This document shows, in pieces, positions 16,382-25,169 of a stretch of DNA of 64,000 nucleotides. Every line of letters begins with the position of its first letter. The first letter of the stretch is position 1. This stretch comes from Natronosalvus rutilus (GTDB lineage: Archaea; Halobacteriota; Halobacteria; Halobacteriales; Natrialbaceae), in the NCBI RefSeq assembly GCF_024204665.1, contig NZ_CP100355.1:310001-374000 (forward strand), written 5' to 3'. A program made the translations under genes and the position numbers. The notes below the pieces were generated by a model. The model saw nothing but the letters and a program-made list of their open reading frames with translations. It was not told where the DNA came from and searched no databases.

Positions 16382-17176
16382 TTACACATCCTCGAGCGCC
16401 GCGAACGTCTTCTCGGCCCACCGGACCGCGTAAGACGGGCCGTGGTCGCGGTAGGCACTCGTATCGAGGGCCGCGAACGGGGCCGGCAACTCGAGACCGT
16501 GTTTGATGGCCGCACACGCGAGTTCCGTGGCGTCGGCGAGGTCCGTCTCGCCGCGGGCGACGGCCCCCGGGAGTTCGGAGACCCGACCCTCGAGTCTCGT
16601 CCCCGCGTCCGCCCACGCCGCCGCCAGTTCGGGGAGGATGTCCGTCCAGGACTGGAAGACCTCGCGGGTCTGTAGCCCCGTCCAGCCGTCGTACAGCGCG
16701 GCGGCGATCTGGTAGGTGGCGTTCGGTTCGAGCGGGACGGCCGCGTCGAGGTCTCGATACGCCTCCTCGAAGAACCCCAGGAAGTGCTCGGGCACCTCGA
16801 GGCCGAGTTCGACGAGCGCCTCCGCGAGTAAAAAGTCCAGAAACGGTTCCGGAGTGCCCTGGACGCGACTCTTGACCAGCACGACCGGCGGCCTGGTCTG
16901 GCGAGTCCAGACGATGCTCCCGTCGCCGGGCATCCCGATAGTGAAGTCCCGTCCGGCATACCGAGCGAGGAGTCGCGGGGCGTCCTCGGGGAGCCACTCG
17001 GCGGGGTAGGTCGACGGCTCGAGGGATTGGACCAGCAAGCCGAGGTCTTCCGCCTGGGCCGGCGGGAACGTCTCGAAGTCCCGGCCCGTGTCCAGGACGA
17101 GCGCCTCGGGGGCGTGTTCCTCGCGAACGGCGTCGACGGCCGGTGAGAGCGTGCGCTCCTCGAACATCACGTTCAC
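16382..17176 (-). CDS. Haloarchaeal protein of unknown function (264 aa)
   Basis: The start is a GTG at 17176 that overlaps the stop of the small upstream membrane-protein gene (GTGA); an internal ATG three codons later (MFEERTL) is an alternative. The protein is soluble and acidic with no cysteine cluster. It has a mixed alpha/beta N-terminus (VLDTGRDFETFPP) and a helical C-terminal half rich in Ala/Glu. The Trp-Tyr-containing end (YRDHGPSYAVRWAEKTFAAL) is probably conserved. I recognise no catalytic motif. Coupling to the small membrane protein suggests a shared function. Confidence 0.8.
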   Translation of the reverse strand: MNVMFEERTLSPAVDAVREEHAPEALVLDTGRDFETFPPAQAEDLGLLVQSLEPSTYPAEWLPEDAPRLLARYAGRDFTIGMPGDGSIVWTRQTRPPVVLVKSRVQGTPEPFLDFLLAEALVELGLEVPEHFLGFFEEAYRDLDAAVPLEPNATYQIAAALYDGWTGLQTREVFQSWTDILPELAAAWADAGTRLEGRVSELPGAVARGETDLADATELACAAIKHGLELPAPFAALDTSAYRDHGPSYAVRWAEKTFAALEDV

Positions 17177-17265
17177 GCGGCGGCGATCGACTGGGCGACG
17201 AACAGCAGCGCCAGTAGGGCCGAGGCGGCGATCGTGGTGACGACGACCTTCGTTGCAGTGCTCAT
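17173..17265 (-). CDS. 30-aa single-span membrane protein, coupled to the downstream gene
   Basis: The ATG at 17265 gives MSTATKVVVTTIAASALLAL followed by LFVAQSIAAA, one hydrophobic helix after a short positively charged N-terminus. A TATA-like TTTTAAG lies about 28 bp upstream (near 17291-17297), so the mRNA is probably leaderless. The stop overlaps the GTG of the downstream gene. Promoter placement and coupling both support a real gene. It could be membrane-inserted or a weak signal-like peptide. Confidence 0.62.
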   Translation of the reverse strand: MSTATKVVVTTIAASALLALLFVAQSIAAA

Positions 17266-17360
17266 GACGCCAACTCGGCGAGCGATTCGCTTAAAACCAT
17301 CTGTCTGCCCGCGCTTGAGGATGGGTTCGACCGGCAGTACGGGAAATTCGATGGACGAAC

Positions 17361-18677
17361 CTACGTCCCGTGATCCCACGAGCCCATGTACTCGCGCTGG
17401 ACGTCCGTCAGGTCGTCGAATTCGACGTCCTCGGCAGCGAGCTTGATCTCGGCGATCTCCTTGTCGAGTTCGTCCGGCACGTCGTGGACGCCGGGGCCGT
17501 ACGCCTCGCCGTTCTCGACCATCTCGCGGACGCAGACGGCCTGGATGCCGAAGCTCTGGTCCATGACCTCGACCGGGTGGCCGAGCGCGATGGGCGCCGC
17601 GAGGTTGACCAGTCGGCCCTCCGCGATCACGTTCAGGCGGCGGCCGTCCGCGAGTTCGTAGGCCTGCACGCCGTCGCGAGCCTCGTACGTGTCGACGGCG
17701 AGGTCGGCGAGCCCCTCGAGGTCGACCTCGATGTCGAAGTGGCCCGCGTTGGCCAGCAGGACGCCGTCTTTCATGGACTCGAAGTGCTCCTCGACGACGA
17801 CGTCGCGGTTGCCCGTCGTCGTGAGGAAGACGTCGCCGATTTCGGCGGCCTCGGCCATCGGCATCACGTCGTAGCCCTCCATGTGGGCCTCGAGCGCCCG
17901 GCGGGGCTCGACCTCGGTGACGATCACGTTTGCGTTCTGGCCGGCGGCCTTCTTCGCGACGCCCTTCCCACAGTAGCCGTAGCCGGCGACGACGACGTTC
18001 TTGCCGGCCCAGGAGAGGTTCGTGGTCATCGCGATGGACGCGAGGGAGGACTCGCCGGTGCCGTGGACGTTGTCGAACAGCCGCTTCATCGGCGTGTCGT
18101 TGACTGCGAAGACGGGATACTCGAGGGCGCCGTCTTCGTCCATCGCGCGCAGGCGGTGAACGCCCGTGGTCGTCTCCTCAGCACCGCCGACGATGCCGTC
18201 GATGAGTTCGGGGTAGTCTTCGTGGACCGCCGCGACGAGGTCCATCCCGTCGTCGACGGTGATCGTCGGCTCGAGGTCGAGGGTCGCGTGGATCGCGTCG
18301 TAGTACTCCTCGCTGTCGACGCCACGTTTCGCGTAGCTCGTAATGTGCTCGTGGGTGTCGAGCGCCGCGCTCACGTCGTCGTGGGTCGACAGCGGGTTAC
18401 AGCCGGTGATGGCGATTTCGGCGCCGCCATCGGCCAGCAACTCGACGAGGTTCGCCGTCTTGGCCTCGACGTGCATCGCCATCGCGATTCGCTCGCCCTC
18501 GAAGGGCCGGTCGGCCTCGAACTCCTTCCGGAGGGCGGTGAGGATCGGCATGTGCTGGGCGGCCCAGTCCATCTTGCGTCGGCCCTCCTCGCGTACGGAC
18601 TCGAGGTCCTGGACGTCCGAGTCGGGGTCCTCGGCGGCGGCCGATAGCTGGTCGCTGATCGGTGGATAGTCGGTCAT
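17361..18677 (-). CDS. ahcY: Adenosylhomocysteinase
   Basis: 438 aa from the ATG at 18677 (MTDYPPISDQ); a further 250 codons of upstream open frame are low-complexity Thr-rich shadow. The NAD-binding motif is VVAGYGYCGKGVAKKA (near 215-230). Other family marks are MDWAAQHMPIL, GCNPLSTHDDVSAAL, VHGTGESS and HPVEVMDQSFGIQA. It reversibly splits S-adenosylhomocysteine to adenosine and homocysteine, relieving product inhibition of methyltransferases. The deaminase-family gene at 20.0-21.3 kb can act on the same substrate, so this locus handles SAH disposal. Transcribed toward the small membrane-protein gene 95 bp away. Confidence 0.95.
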   Translation of the reverse strand: MTDYPPISDQLSAAAEDPDSDVQDLESVREEGRRKMDWAAQHMPILTALRKEFEADRPFEGERIAMAMHVEAKTANLVELLADGGAEIAITGCNPLSTHDDVSAALDTHEHITSYAKRGVDSEEYYDAIHATLDLEPTITVDDGMDLVAAVHEDYPELIDGIVGGAEETTTGVHRLRAMDEDGALEYPVFAVNDTPMKRLFDNVHGTGESSLASIAMTTNLSWAGKNVVVAGYGYCGKGVAKKAAGQNANVIVTEVEPRRALEAHMEGYDVMPMAEAAEIGDVFLTTTGNRDVVVEEHFESMKDGVLLANAGHFDIEVDLEGLADLAVDTYEARDGVQAYELADGRRLNVIAEGRLVNLAAPIALGHPVEVMDQSFGIQAVCVREMVENGEAYGPGVHDVPDELDKEIAEIKLAAEDVEFDDLTDVQREYMGSWDHGT

Positions 18678-19017
18678 GGTCCGATAGAGACGGAGGGCGC
18701 TCAAAACCCTACCGAAGGCGGGTCGGGCTGTGAGGGAGTCCGCGTCTCGAAGGCGTAATCGGACCTCGAGCAGTGACGAGTCCGAAGAAACCTGTCGGTT
18801 TAGGTGTGGAGTGGACGGCTTGAGGAGGTCGCAATTCGCGGGGAGTTCAGAGCAGGGTGTCCGGCGAGGAGCGTAGTGGGTGCCTCTGACAGCGACCGCG
18901 TCCGGTACGCTCCCCCAGCAGCGCGTCGACCCGAAGCCGGTTGGGGGGGAGTCAGTCCGGGTTCGGGTTCTGATTCGGGCTCGATTCAGGTTCGGGTTCG
19001 ATCGTGGTAGATCGGGG
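18678..19017. other. 340-bp spacer with no gene; low-complexity Pro/Glu-type tail repeats
   Basis: The left part is the ahcY promoter region. At about 18955-19010 short GGGTTC/GGTTCG repeats occur. On the minus strand, read past the TAA that ends the secreted protein, they continue in frame for about 21 Pro/Glu/Asn-rich codons to a TGA. They could be a former C-terminal extension. Nothing else gene-like was seen. Confidence 0.5.
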
Positions 19018-19809
19018 TTAGCTGTCGTCGCCGTCCTCGTCTTCGTCGTCACCGTCTGCGCCGTCGTCGTCTTCGTCGTCATCGTCAGCTTCGTCAGCCT
19101 CGTCAACTTCTTCCCCACCGTCGTCCGCATCGCTGTCAGGACCCGCGTGGGCTGGTGGGCCGCGCTTGTCGTCATCGTCTCTGTCCGGCGAGCCACGACG
19201 GTCGTCATCGTCTTCGTCGTCAGCGTCACCATCGTCTTCCCCATCGTCGTTCGCATCACCGTCAGGACCCGCGTGGGCTGGCGGGCCGCGCTCGTCGTCG
19301 CTTGGCGGGCCGGCGTGATCCGGGGCGTTCCCGGGGTTGTTCTGGACGACGAAGTTCGCGACGGCGATTCCGAACGGACCGTCCGTGTCGTTACGGTTCT
19401 CCTCGACGAACTGCGAGACGAGGGCACCGAAGGAGTCGGCCGCCTCGTCTTCGTCGTCGGCCGCCTCGAGCGTCACGCTCTTGGTGGCCGTCACGTTGTC
19501 GGCGGACGCCGTGAGATCGACGGAGACGTTCTCCTCGGGGGTCGGCAACGCGACGGTCCCGTTCTCGTCGGCTGTGTACGTTCCGTTACCCGCGTAGGAG
19601 TCGTTCTCGTCGCTCGGGGTGACCTCGAGCGTGGCGTTGTCGGCTGCCGTTCCGTTTCGTTCGATCGTCACGACGACGTCGTCGGTCTGGTCGACGTCGA
19701 TCGTGAGCGGCGAGTCCCCGCTGGCCATGGCCGCTGCACCGAGCGGGGCCAGCACCGAGAGGATCATCGCCGCAGCCAGTACCGCTGCGGTGAGTGTGTG
19801 GCGTCTCAT
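19018..19809 (-). CDS. Secreted acidic repeat protein (263 aa)
   Basis: The N-terminus MRRHTLTAAVLAAAMILSVL is a signal peptide ending around residue 27-30. Residues 33-125 look like a small beta-rich domain (DVVVTIERNG, NATLEVTPSDEN, VTATKSVTLEA). The last 110 residues are extremely acidic and contain two copies of RGPPAHAGPD followed by Asp-rich spacers. Several N-x-S/T sequons suggest glycosylation. The upstream strand has TATA-like GGTTTATCAG about 28 bp before the start. No family recognised; an exported, intrinsically disordered surface protein is the cautious reading. Confidence 0.82.
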   Translation of the reverse strand: MRRHTLTAAVLAAAMILSVLAPLGAAAMASGDSPLTIDVDQTDDVVVTIERNGTAADNATLEVTPSDENDSYAGNGTYTADENGTVALPTPEENVSVDLTASADNVTATKSVTLEAADDEDEAADSFGALVSQFVEENRNDTDGPFGIAVANFVVQNNPGNAPDHAGPPSDDERGPPAHAGPDGDANDDGEDDGDADDEDDDDRRGSPDRDDDDKRGPPAHAGPDSDADDGGEEVDEADEADDDDEDDDGADGDDEDEDGDDS

Positions 19810-19996
19810 CCCGGTTGGAACACCCTCGAGATCACTGATAAACCCCGTCAGCAGTTCGGGTTCGTTGACGTTCGTTTTGGCGCCTCGAGAACCGTTTATA
19901 GCGTTTATAGAATAAGCTGAGTGTTCAACGTACGTTCACGACTGCGGTACGTCCGGGACCGACCGTTCGTTTCGCTGAACAGTGCGAACGACCTCG

Positions 19997-21286
19997 TCAG
20001 GCCACCCGCTCCAGGACGGCCGCGGCGTGCTCGGTCGCTCGTCGTCGAACGGCGGCCTCGTCGAGCGTCTGGACGACCCGGTCGCGCATCAGCACCTGCC
20101 CGTCACAGATCGTGTGGCGGACGTCGCTCGCGGCGGCCGCGTACGTCAGGTGGCTCACGAGGTCGTGGCGGGGCGTCAGGTGGGGCGCCTCGAGGTCGAT
20201 TACGGCGAGGTCGGCCACGCCGCCGACTTCGAGGCGGCCGCTCTCGAGACCGATGGCGTCGGCGCTCCCCCGGGTGAGCATCTCGACGACTGCCTCGGCG
20301 GGGACCGCGCTGGCGTCGTTCGCGGCGAGTTTGCCGAGCATCGCGGCGTCGCGGGCCTCGTCCAGCATCGAGAGGTCGTTGTTCGAGGCGGCGCCGTCCG
20401 TGCCGAGGCCGACCGTGGCCCCCGCGTCGAGGAGTTCCTGGATCGGCGCCATGCCGCTGGCGAGTTTCATGTTCGAGGCCGGGCAGTGGATCACGCCGGT
20501 TCCGGTCTCGGCGAGCAACTCGATTTCGCGCTCGTTCAGGTGGACGCCGTGGGCGACGAAGTCATCGGGTTCGAGCATGCCGACGTCGTCCGCGTACTCG
20601 AGCGGGCGAACGCCCTGGGCCTCGACGACGGGATGGACCTCGTCGGTGGTCTCGTTCGCGTGGTAGTGGACCGGGATACCGTCGGCACGGGCCTTCGGGA
20701 CGAACTCCTCGAGGATCTCCTGTGAGACGGTCGTCAACGAGTGGGGCATGAACGCCGTCGAGATGCGGCCGTCGGCCGCGCCGTCGAACTCCCGGGCGAC
20801 ATCGAGGCTCTCCTGGGCGTCTGCTCGCGCGTCGGCCTCGTCCTTGCCGACGGTGACGATGCCGTGGCCGAGTCGCGCCCGGAGGCCGGCCTCCTCGACC
20901 GCGGCGGCGATCTCGGACACCTCGAAGTACATGTCGGCGAAGCCGGTGACGCCGCCCTTGATGAACTCGAGCAACCCTAGCTCGGTGCCGGCCCGGACGT
21001 CCTCGGCGGAGAGGGCGGCCTCGGCGGGCCAGATGTCCTCGCTGAGCCAGGCGTCGAGGGGCTTGTCGTCGGCGTACCCCCGAAGGAGCGTCATCGCGAC
21101 GTGGGTGTGGCCGTTCACGAAGCCGGGCGTCACCAGACAGTCGGTCGCCTCGAGCGTCTCGTCGGCCGAGAAATCCTCGCCGATCTCGAGGATCTCGCCG
21201 GTCGATTTATCGATCAGTACGTCCGCACGTTCGACGGTTCCATCGGGGCGGAGGCAGTCCCCGCCGACGATCGCCAGCGTGGTCAT
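19997..21286 (-). CDS. mtaD: 5-methylthioadenosine/S-adenosylhomocysteine deaminase
   Basis: 429 aa. The metal-binding GHTHVAMTLLRG (near residues 59-70) is the amidohydrolase HxH motif. Others are GVTGFADMYF, HYHANET (third His) and GLGTDGAASNN with the catalytic Asp. This pattern matches MtaD/SAH deaminase of the TRZ/ATZ group. It deaminates methylthioadenosine, S-adenosylhomocysteine or adenosine to inosyl forms. With ahcY 1.3 kb away it indicates two routes for SAH turnover. The exact preference cannot be told from sequence. The start at 21286 gives MTTLAIVGGDCL, typical of the family. Confidence 0.9.
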   Translation of the reverse strand: MTTLAIVGGDCLRPDGTVERADVLIDKSTGEILEIGEDFSADETLEATDCLVTPGFVNGHTHVAMTLLRGYADDKPLDAWLSEDIWPAEAALSAEDVRAGTELGLLEFIKGGVTGFADMYFEVSEIAAAVEEAGLRARLGHGIVTVGKDEADARADAQESLDVAREFDGAADGRISTAFMPHSLTTVSQEILEEFVPKARADGIPVHYHANETTDEVHPVVEAQGVRPLEYADDVGMLEPDDFVAHGVHLNEREIELLAETGTGVIHCPASNMKLASGMAPIQELLDAGATVGLGTDGAASNNDLSMLDEARDAAMLGKLAANDASAVPAEAVVEMLTRGSADAIGLESGRLEVGGVADLAVIDLEAPHLTPRHDLVSHLTYAAAASDVRHTICDGQVLMRDRVVQTLDEAAVRRRATEHAAAVLERVA

Positions 21287-21312
21287 TGCGTGACGTTTCG
21301 GCGGGATCGGTG

Positions 21313-22464
21313 TTAATCTGCCGTCTCCGATTTCGACGCCGCCTCGCTCTCCGCCGATTCGTCGGCCAGCGGGAGCGTGAACGTAAACGTCGACCCCTCC
21401 CCGGGTTCGGACTCGACCCAGATTCGCCCGTCGTGGCGGTCGACGATGCGCTTACACAACGCCAGTCCGATCCCCGTCCCCGGATGCTCGTCGCGGGTGT
21501 GCAGTCGCTCGAACACGTCGAAGATCCGGTCCTGGTTCTCCGGGCTGATGCCGAGTCCGTCGTCCGTCACGCTCACCTGGCACCGCTCCCCGTCCGCTTC
21601 GGCGGCGATACGGATGGTCGGCGACTCCTCGTCAGTGTACTCCAGGGCGTTGCTCAACAGGTTCTGAAAGAGCTGTCGGAGTTGCTCGGCGTCGCCACGA
21701 ACCATCGGAAGTGGGTCGACCGAAACCTCCGCCTGGGACTCTCCGATCTTCATCCGCAGATCCGAACGCACGTTCTCGACGACCGTCTCGAGGTCCACCG
21801 GTTCGAACGACCCCGACTCGGTGTCGACCCGCGAGTACTCGAGGAGCGCCTTGATCATCCGATGCATGCGTTCGGCCCCGTCGACGGCGTACTCGAGGAA
21901 CTCCTCGCCGTCCTCGTCGAGGTCGTCGCCGTAGCGCCGTTCGATCAGCTGGAGGTAACTCGAGACCATCCGCAGCGGTTCCTGGAGGTCGTGACTGGCC
22001 GCGTAGGCGAACTGCTCGAGCGCGCGATTGGACTCCTCGAGGCGGGTGACGGAGTGCATCAACTCGAGCGACTGCTGGCGCCGGGCGAGCAGCGAGTTGA
22101 GCTGTCGAACCAGCGGCTCGCACTCGATCGGCGCGGTGACGATCTCGTCGACCAGGAGCGAATCGTCGTTCTCCTCCGGGTCGGGGAGAACGATCCGGGG
22201 GTTCGTCCGTTCCCGCCGGACGAGGACGACCGGGCAGAACGCCGGATTGCTCGCCTCGACGCGCTCTTCGAGGGCCGCGTGGTAGTCGGGAAACGAGAAG
22301 TCGTCGACCAGGTACGCGTCGGCCTCGACCACCGACTCGTCGGTGAGCACCTCGTAACGATCCTCGAGCAGGTGACGGACGGCCGCCCGGTTTCGTTCCT
22401 GGGAGATCAGGAGCTGGACGCGGCTTTCGGACCGTCGTCGCTCGACGCGGTTCAAGTTACTCAT
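21313..22464 (-). CDS. Sensor histidine kinase with receiver-like N-terminal domain
   Basis: 383 aa from the ATG at 22464 (MSNLNRVERRRSESR). A GTG at 22518 that overlaps the KaiC-like stop (GTGA) is an alternative start adding 18 residues. Residues 10-130 form a CheY-like fold without the usual Asp pocket. A coiled linker precedes the HisKA H-box ASHDLQEPLRMV (phosphorylated His) and HATPase_c motifs NLLSNALEYT (N-box), VTDDGLGISPEN (G1) and GTGIGLALCKRIV (G2). No membrane span, so it is cytosolic. It is in an operon with a KaiC-like ATPase, implying joint signalling. Confidence 0.87.
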   Translation of the reverse strand: MSNLNRVERRRSESRVQLLISQERNRAAVRHLLEDRYEVLTDESVVEADAYLVDDFSFPDYHAALEERVEASNPAFCPVVLVRRERTNPRIVLPDPEENDDSLLVDEIVTAPIECEPLVRQLNSLLARRQQSLELMHSVTRLEESNRALEQFAYAASHDLQEPLRMVSSYLQLIERRYGDDLDEDGEEFLEYAVDGAERMHRMIKALLEYSRVDTESGSFEPVDLETVVENVRSDLRMKIGESQAEVSVDPLPMVRGDAEQLRQLFQNLLSNALEYTDEESPTIRIAAEADGERCQVSVTDDGLGISPENQDRIFDVFERLHTRDEHPGTGIGLALCKRIVDRHDGRIWVESEPGEGSTFTFTLPLADESAESEAASKSETAD

Positions 22465-22514
22465 TGGTCGGGTGTACCAGCTGGTGGAGGGGTGTCGATC
22501 GACTCGAGCGTCGG

Positions 22515-23987
22515 TCACTCATCCTGCGCGAGGTCGCGGACATCGCTCATGCGTGGGTTCCCCTGGAGGACGCCGTGGAGTCCGGAGAGCGGGTCGCCGA
22601 CCCGGAGACCGTCGTCGGTGATCTCGAACTCCCGGAGACTGTGCTCGAACCCGCCAGTTCGTTTCTTCAAGACGCCGATGACCTTCCGCAGTCGACCGTC
22701 CATCTCGACGTAGCTCATGAACATGAGGTTGTCAGCCAGGTAGCTGATGTTCGGGCTCGTCGCCGTCGAGATGCCGGTGATCTCGGAGATTTCGTTCGTG
22801 AAGATGACCGTCACGCCCTCGTTTTTGAGGTAGCGGGTCAGTCCGTGAAGCTTGCGGATCAGCGCCGACTCCTCGCCACGGACCGAAATCGTGTAGCCGT
22901 CGATGCCGTCGATGAACACGACGTCGGTTCCCTGGGTTTCGGTCTGTTCGATGATCCGGTGGGCGAATTCCTCACTCGAGAGCGTCAGCGGTTCGACCTG
23001 GTTGACCGAGAGGTCGCCCGATTCGCGCATGTCGCTGATGGGGAACCCGATCGACTCCGTGCGGTGGCAGTAGGTTTCAATGCTCTCCTCGAAGAGGTAG
23101 GCCGCACAGGTCAACCCCTCCTCAATCGCCTGGGCCATGAACTGCGTCCCGATGGTCGTCTTCCCGACGCCAGAGGGGCCGCTGACGAACGTGACCGTCT
23201 GTTGCTCGAATCCGCCCTCGAGCAGGTCGTCGAGCTCGTCGATTCCCGACCGAAGCGCGATCGGGTCGAACGTCGTCTCTTCGTGCACGGGAACGACGTC
23301 CGGGTAGACCTCAATTCCGTGTTGTCTGATCTCGAGCCCGTGTTCGCCCTCCATCTGCCCGAGCGCACGGTGCTTCGCGGGATTGATCCGTCGGCCGTCG
23401 GGTCCGCGCGTCAGTTCGATGATTCCGTCGCTCAGCGAGCGTACCTCGGCATCGGACTTCTCGTCGTAGGCCGAGGGCGCCGTCGCGACGACCGTGATAT
23501 CGCGCTGCTTGAGGAATCGCATGAACGCGAGCATTCGCTTGCGGAACTGGTGGCCGCTCGACTCGACGTACCGGAGCTGGGTGATCGGGTCGAGGACGAC
23601 CCGCGTCGGATCGATCTCCTTGATCGCGTCGTGAATGTCGCGGGTGTACTGCTCTTGCTCGAGGTCGCTCGGGTGGACCAGGTCGTAGGCCTCGTCCTGG
23701 GTGAAGAAGTCAGATTCGGGACCCAGATCGAGGAACTCGGCGTCTCTGACGTCGATTCCGACGGCCAGTCCGTTCGAGACGATTTCTTCCTGGGATTCCT
23801 CGCCGTGGATACACAGGACGGTCTCTCCCTCCTCGAGTCCCGTCTCGAGAAAGTGCATACCGAGGAGCGTCTTTCCCGTCCCGGGCCTTCCCTGCACGAG
23901 GTACATGCGGCCACGAACGAGTCCGCCGTTGAGAAGCGTATCGAGGCCATCAATTCCCGATCGGATCGTTGAGATGGACGCCGACAT
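22515..23987 (-). CDS. KaiC-like ATPase with two RecA domains
   Basis: 490 aa from the ATG at 23987 (MSASISTIRSGIDGLD). Domain 1 has Walker A QGRPGTGKT (Lys39), paired glutamates in HGEESQEE and Walker B VVLDPITQ. Domain 2 starts near residue 250 with IALRSGIDELDDLLEGG, Walker A SGPSGVGKT (Lys about 276), FEESIETY and VVFIDGI. This is the KaiC/RAD55 double-domain form common in haloarchaea, here without evident clock partners. It lies directly before a histidine kinase (stop and GTG overlap), suggesting regulation of signalling by ATP-dependent hexamer state. Family assignment firm, function not. Confidence 0.9.
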   Translation of the reverse strand: MSASISTIRSGIDGLDTLLNGGLVRGRMYLVQGRPGTGKTLLGMHFLETGLEEGETVLCIHGEESQEEIVSNGLAVGIDVRDAEFLDLGPESDFFTQDEAYDLVHPSDLEQEQYTRDIHDAIKEIDPTRVVLDPITQLRYVESSGHQFRKRMLAFMRFLKQRDITVVATAPSAYDEKSDAEVRSLSDGIIELTRGPDGRRINPAKHRALGQMEGEHGLEIRQHGIEVYPDVVPVHEETTFDPIALRSGIDELDDLLEGGFEQQTVTFVSGPSGVGKTTIGTQFMAQAIEEGLTCAAYLFEESIETYCHRTESIGFPISDMRESGDLSVNQVEPLTLSSEEFAHRIIEQTETQGTDVVFIDGIDGYTISVRGEESALIRKLHGLTRYLKNEGVTVIFTNEISEITGISTATSPNISYLADNLMFMSYVEMDGRLRKVIGVLKKRTGGFEHSLREFEITDDGLRVGDPLSGLHGVLQGNPRMSDVRDLAQDE

Positions 23988-24266
23988 AGACGACGAGACA
24001 CTACGAGAGGGGTGAGATAAAACCTGTGTGCTCCACACCCTGAAAATCGCAACGAACGGCGGTTGTCACCGGTATTCGGTACAATCGACCGGGAATCGAT
24101 GCAAGCGTGGTAGCCACCGCCACAGTCTCCGCTATCGGTCGGACCGCCGGAGACACCACGATGTCGGACGCGATTGCGAGGATTCGCCACGTTCGGGGCC
24201 TGCAACGACCTCCACCGCGCCCGTTACAGTCGGCGGATTTATCGCTTTGCTGACCGAACGTGGCGT

Positions 24267-25091
24267 ATGGCGACACGTTCGCGAGCGGCGACGGACTCGA
24301 GGGACGGGCCACTCGTGCTCGTGCTCGCACTGGCGGGTCTGTCGCTCCTGACAGCACTGTATCTCCTGGTCACGGAATCGTCGATTCGCCCCGCAGCCGG
24401 GGCGTCGCTCCTGGCGGTCGGGTTCGCCGCGTTCGCCGCCATCGATCGACTGAGCAGGCGCCGGGTGCTCGCGGCCCTCGAGGCCGGGTGGCGCGAGCAC
24501 CGACCGTACGTCGGCTTCGCTGCCGCGACCTTCGCCATTGGGATCCTCCTGGGGGTACTCCTCTACGCGCTCGGGGTCGACCTGCTCGAGTTCGTGCTCG
24601 AGGCCCTCGGGGAGGAACTCGTCGGGGACGAGGAACTCGAGCCCGGTGGCGAACCGGGGACCGAAAGCTCATCGATCGAACTGACGGCCGGACTGTTCGT
24701 CGTCAACAACTCGGGCCCCTTCGTGCTCGCCATTCTCGGCGCCGTCTCGCTCGGGGCGTTCACGCTCCTCATCATGGTTTTCAACGGCGTCCTCATCGGA
24801 AACCTTGGCGCCGGCATCGGCGGCCTGATCGGTTACGGCGAGTTCGTCGCCCTGCTCGTTCCCCACGGCGTGTTCGAACTCACGGCGCTCTTCATCGCCG
24901 CCGGCATCGGCTTCCGGCTCGTCCACCGATTCGGCCAGCGCCTTCGCGGGAACCGCGACTCGTTTCTCACGAAGCGGTACCTCTATCGAACCGGCCTGCT
25001 GGCGTGCTTCGGCTGGCTCTTGCTGGTGCTGGCGGCGTTCGTCGAGGCGTACCTGACCATCGCCATCGTCGAGGCGCTCTTCGGAATCTGA
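24267..25091 (+). CDS. SpoIIM-like integral membrane protein (DUF95/stage II sporulation protein M family)
   Basis: 274 aa from the ATG at 24267, with a TATA-like GATTTATCG about 28 bp upstream, so leaderless. About six membrane spans. The central block NNSGPFVLAILGAVSLGAFTLLIMVFNGVLIG followed by a G-rich stretch and PHGVFELTALFIAAG is the SpoIIM signature (PHG-FEL; pieces NGVLIG and PHGVFELTA are visible). An acidic loop EELVGDEELEPGGEPG lies between spans 3 and 4. In archaea the role is unknown; homologs are often proposed to affect membrane remodelling or transport. Convergent with the downstream minus-strand gene. Confidence 0.85.
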   Translation: MATRSRAATDSRDGPLVLVLALAGLSLLTALYLLVTESSIRPAAGASLLAVGFAAFAAIDRLSRRRVLAALEAGWREHRPYVGFAAATFAIGILLGVLLYALGVDLLEFVLEALGEELVGDEELEPGGEPGTESSSIELTAGLFVVNNSGPFVLAILGAVSLGAFTLLIMVFNGVLIGNLGAGIGGLIGYGEFVALLVPHGVFELTALFIAAGIGFRLVHRFGQRLRGNRDSFLTKRYLYRTGLLACFGWLLLVLAAFVEAYLTIAIVEALFGI

Positions 25092-25169
25092 TCGGCTAAT
25101 CGGCTTGATCGGCTGATCGACGGGGCGGCACTAGGGAGACGATACCAGCAACCGCGGCGTCCTGGGCGC

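Noticed and set aside
18678-19427. 250-codon in-frame upstream extension of ahcY
   Set aside because: Thr/Arg-rich low complexity; AhcY proteins begin at the MTDYPPI position and a good start exists there.
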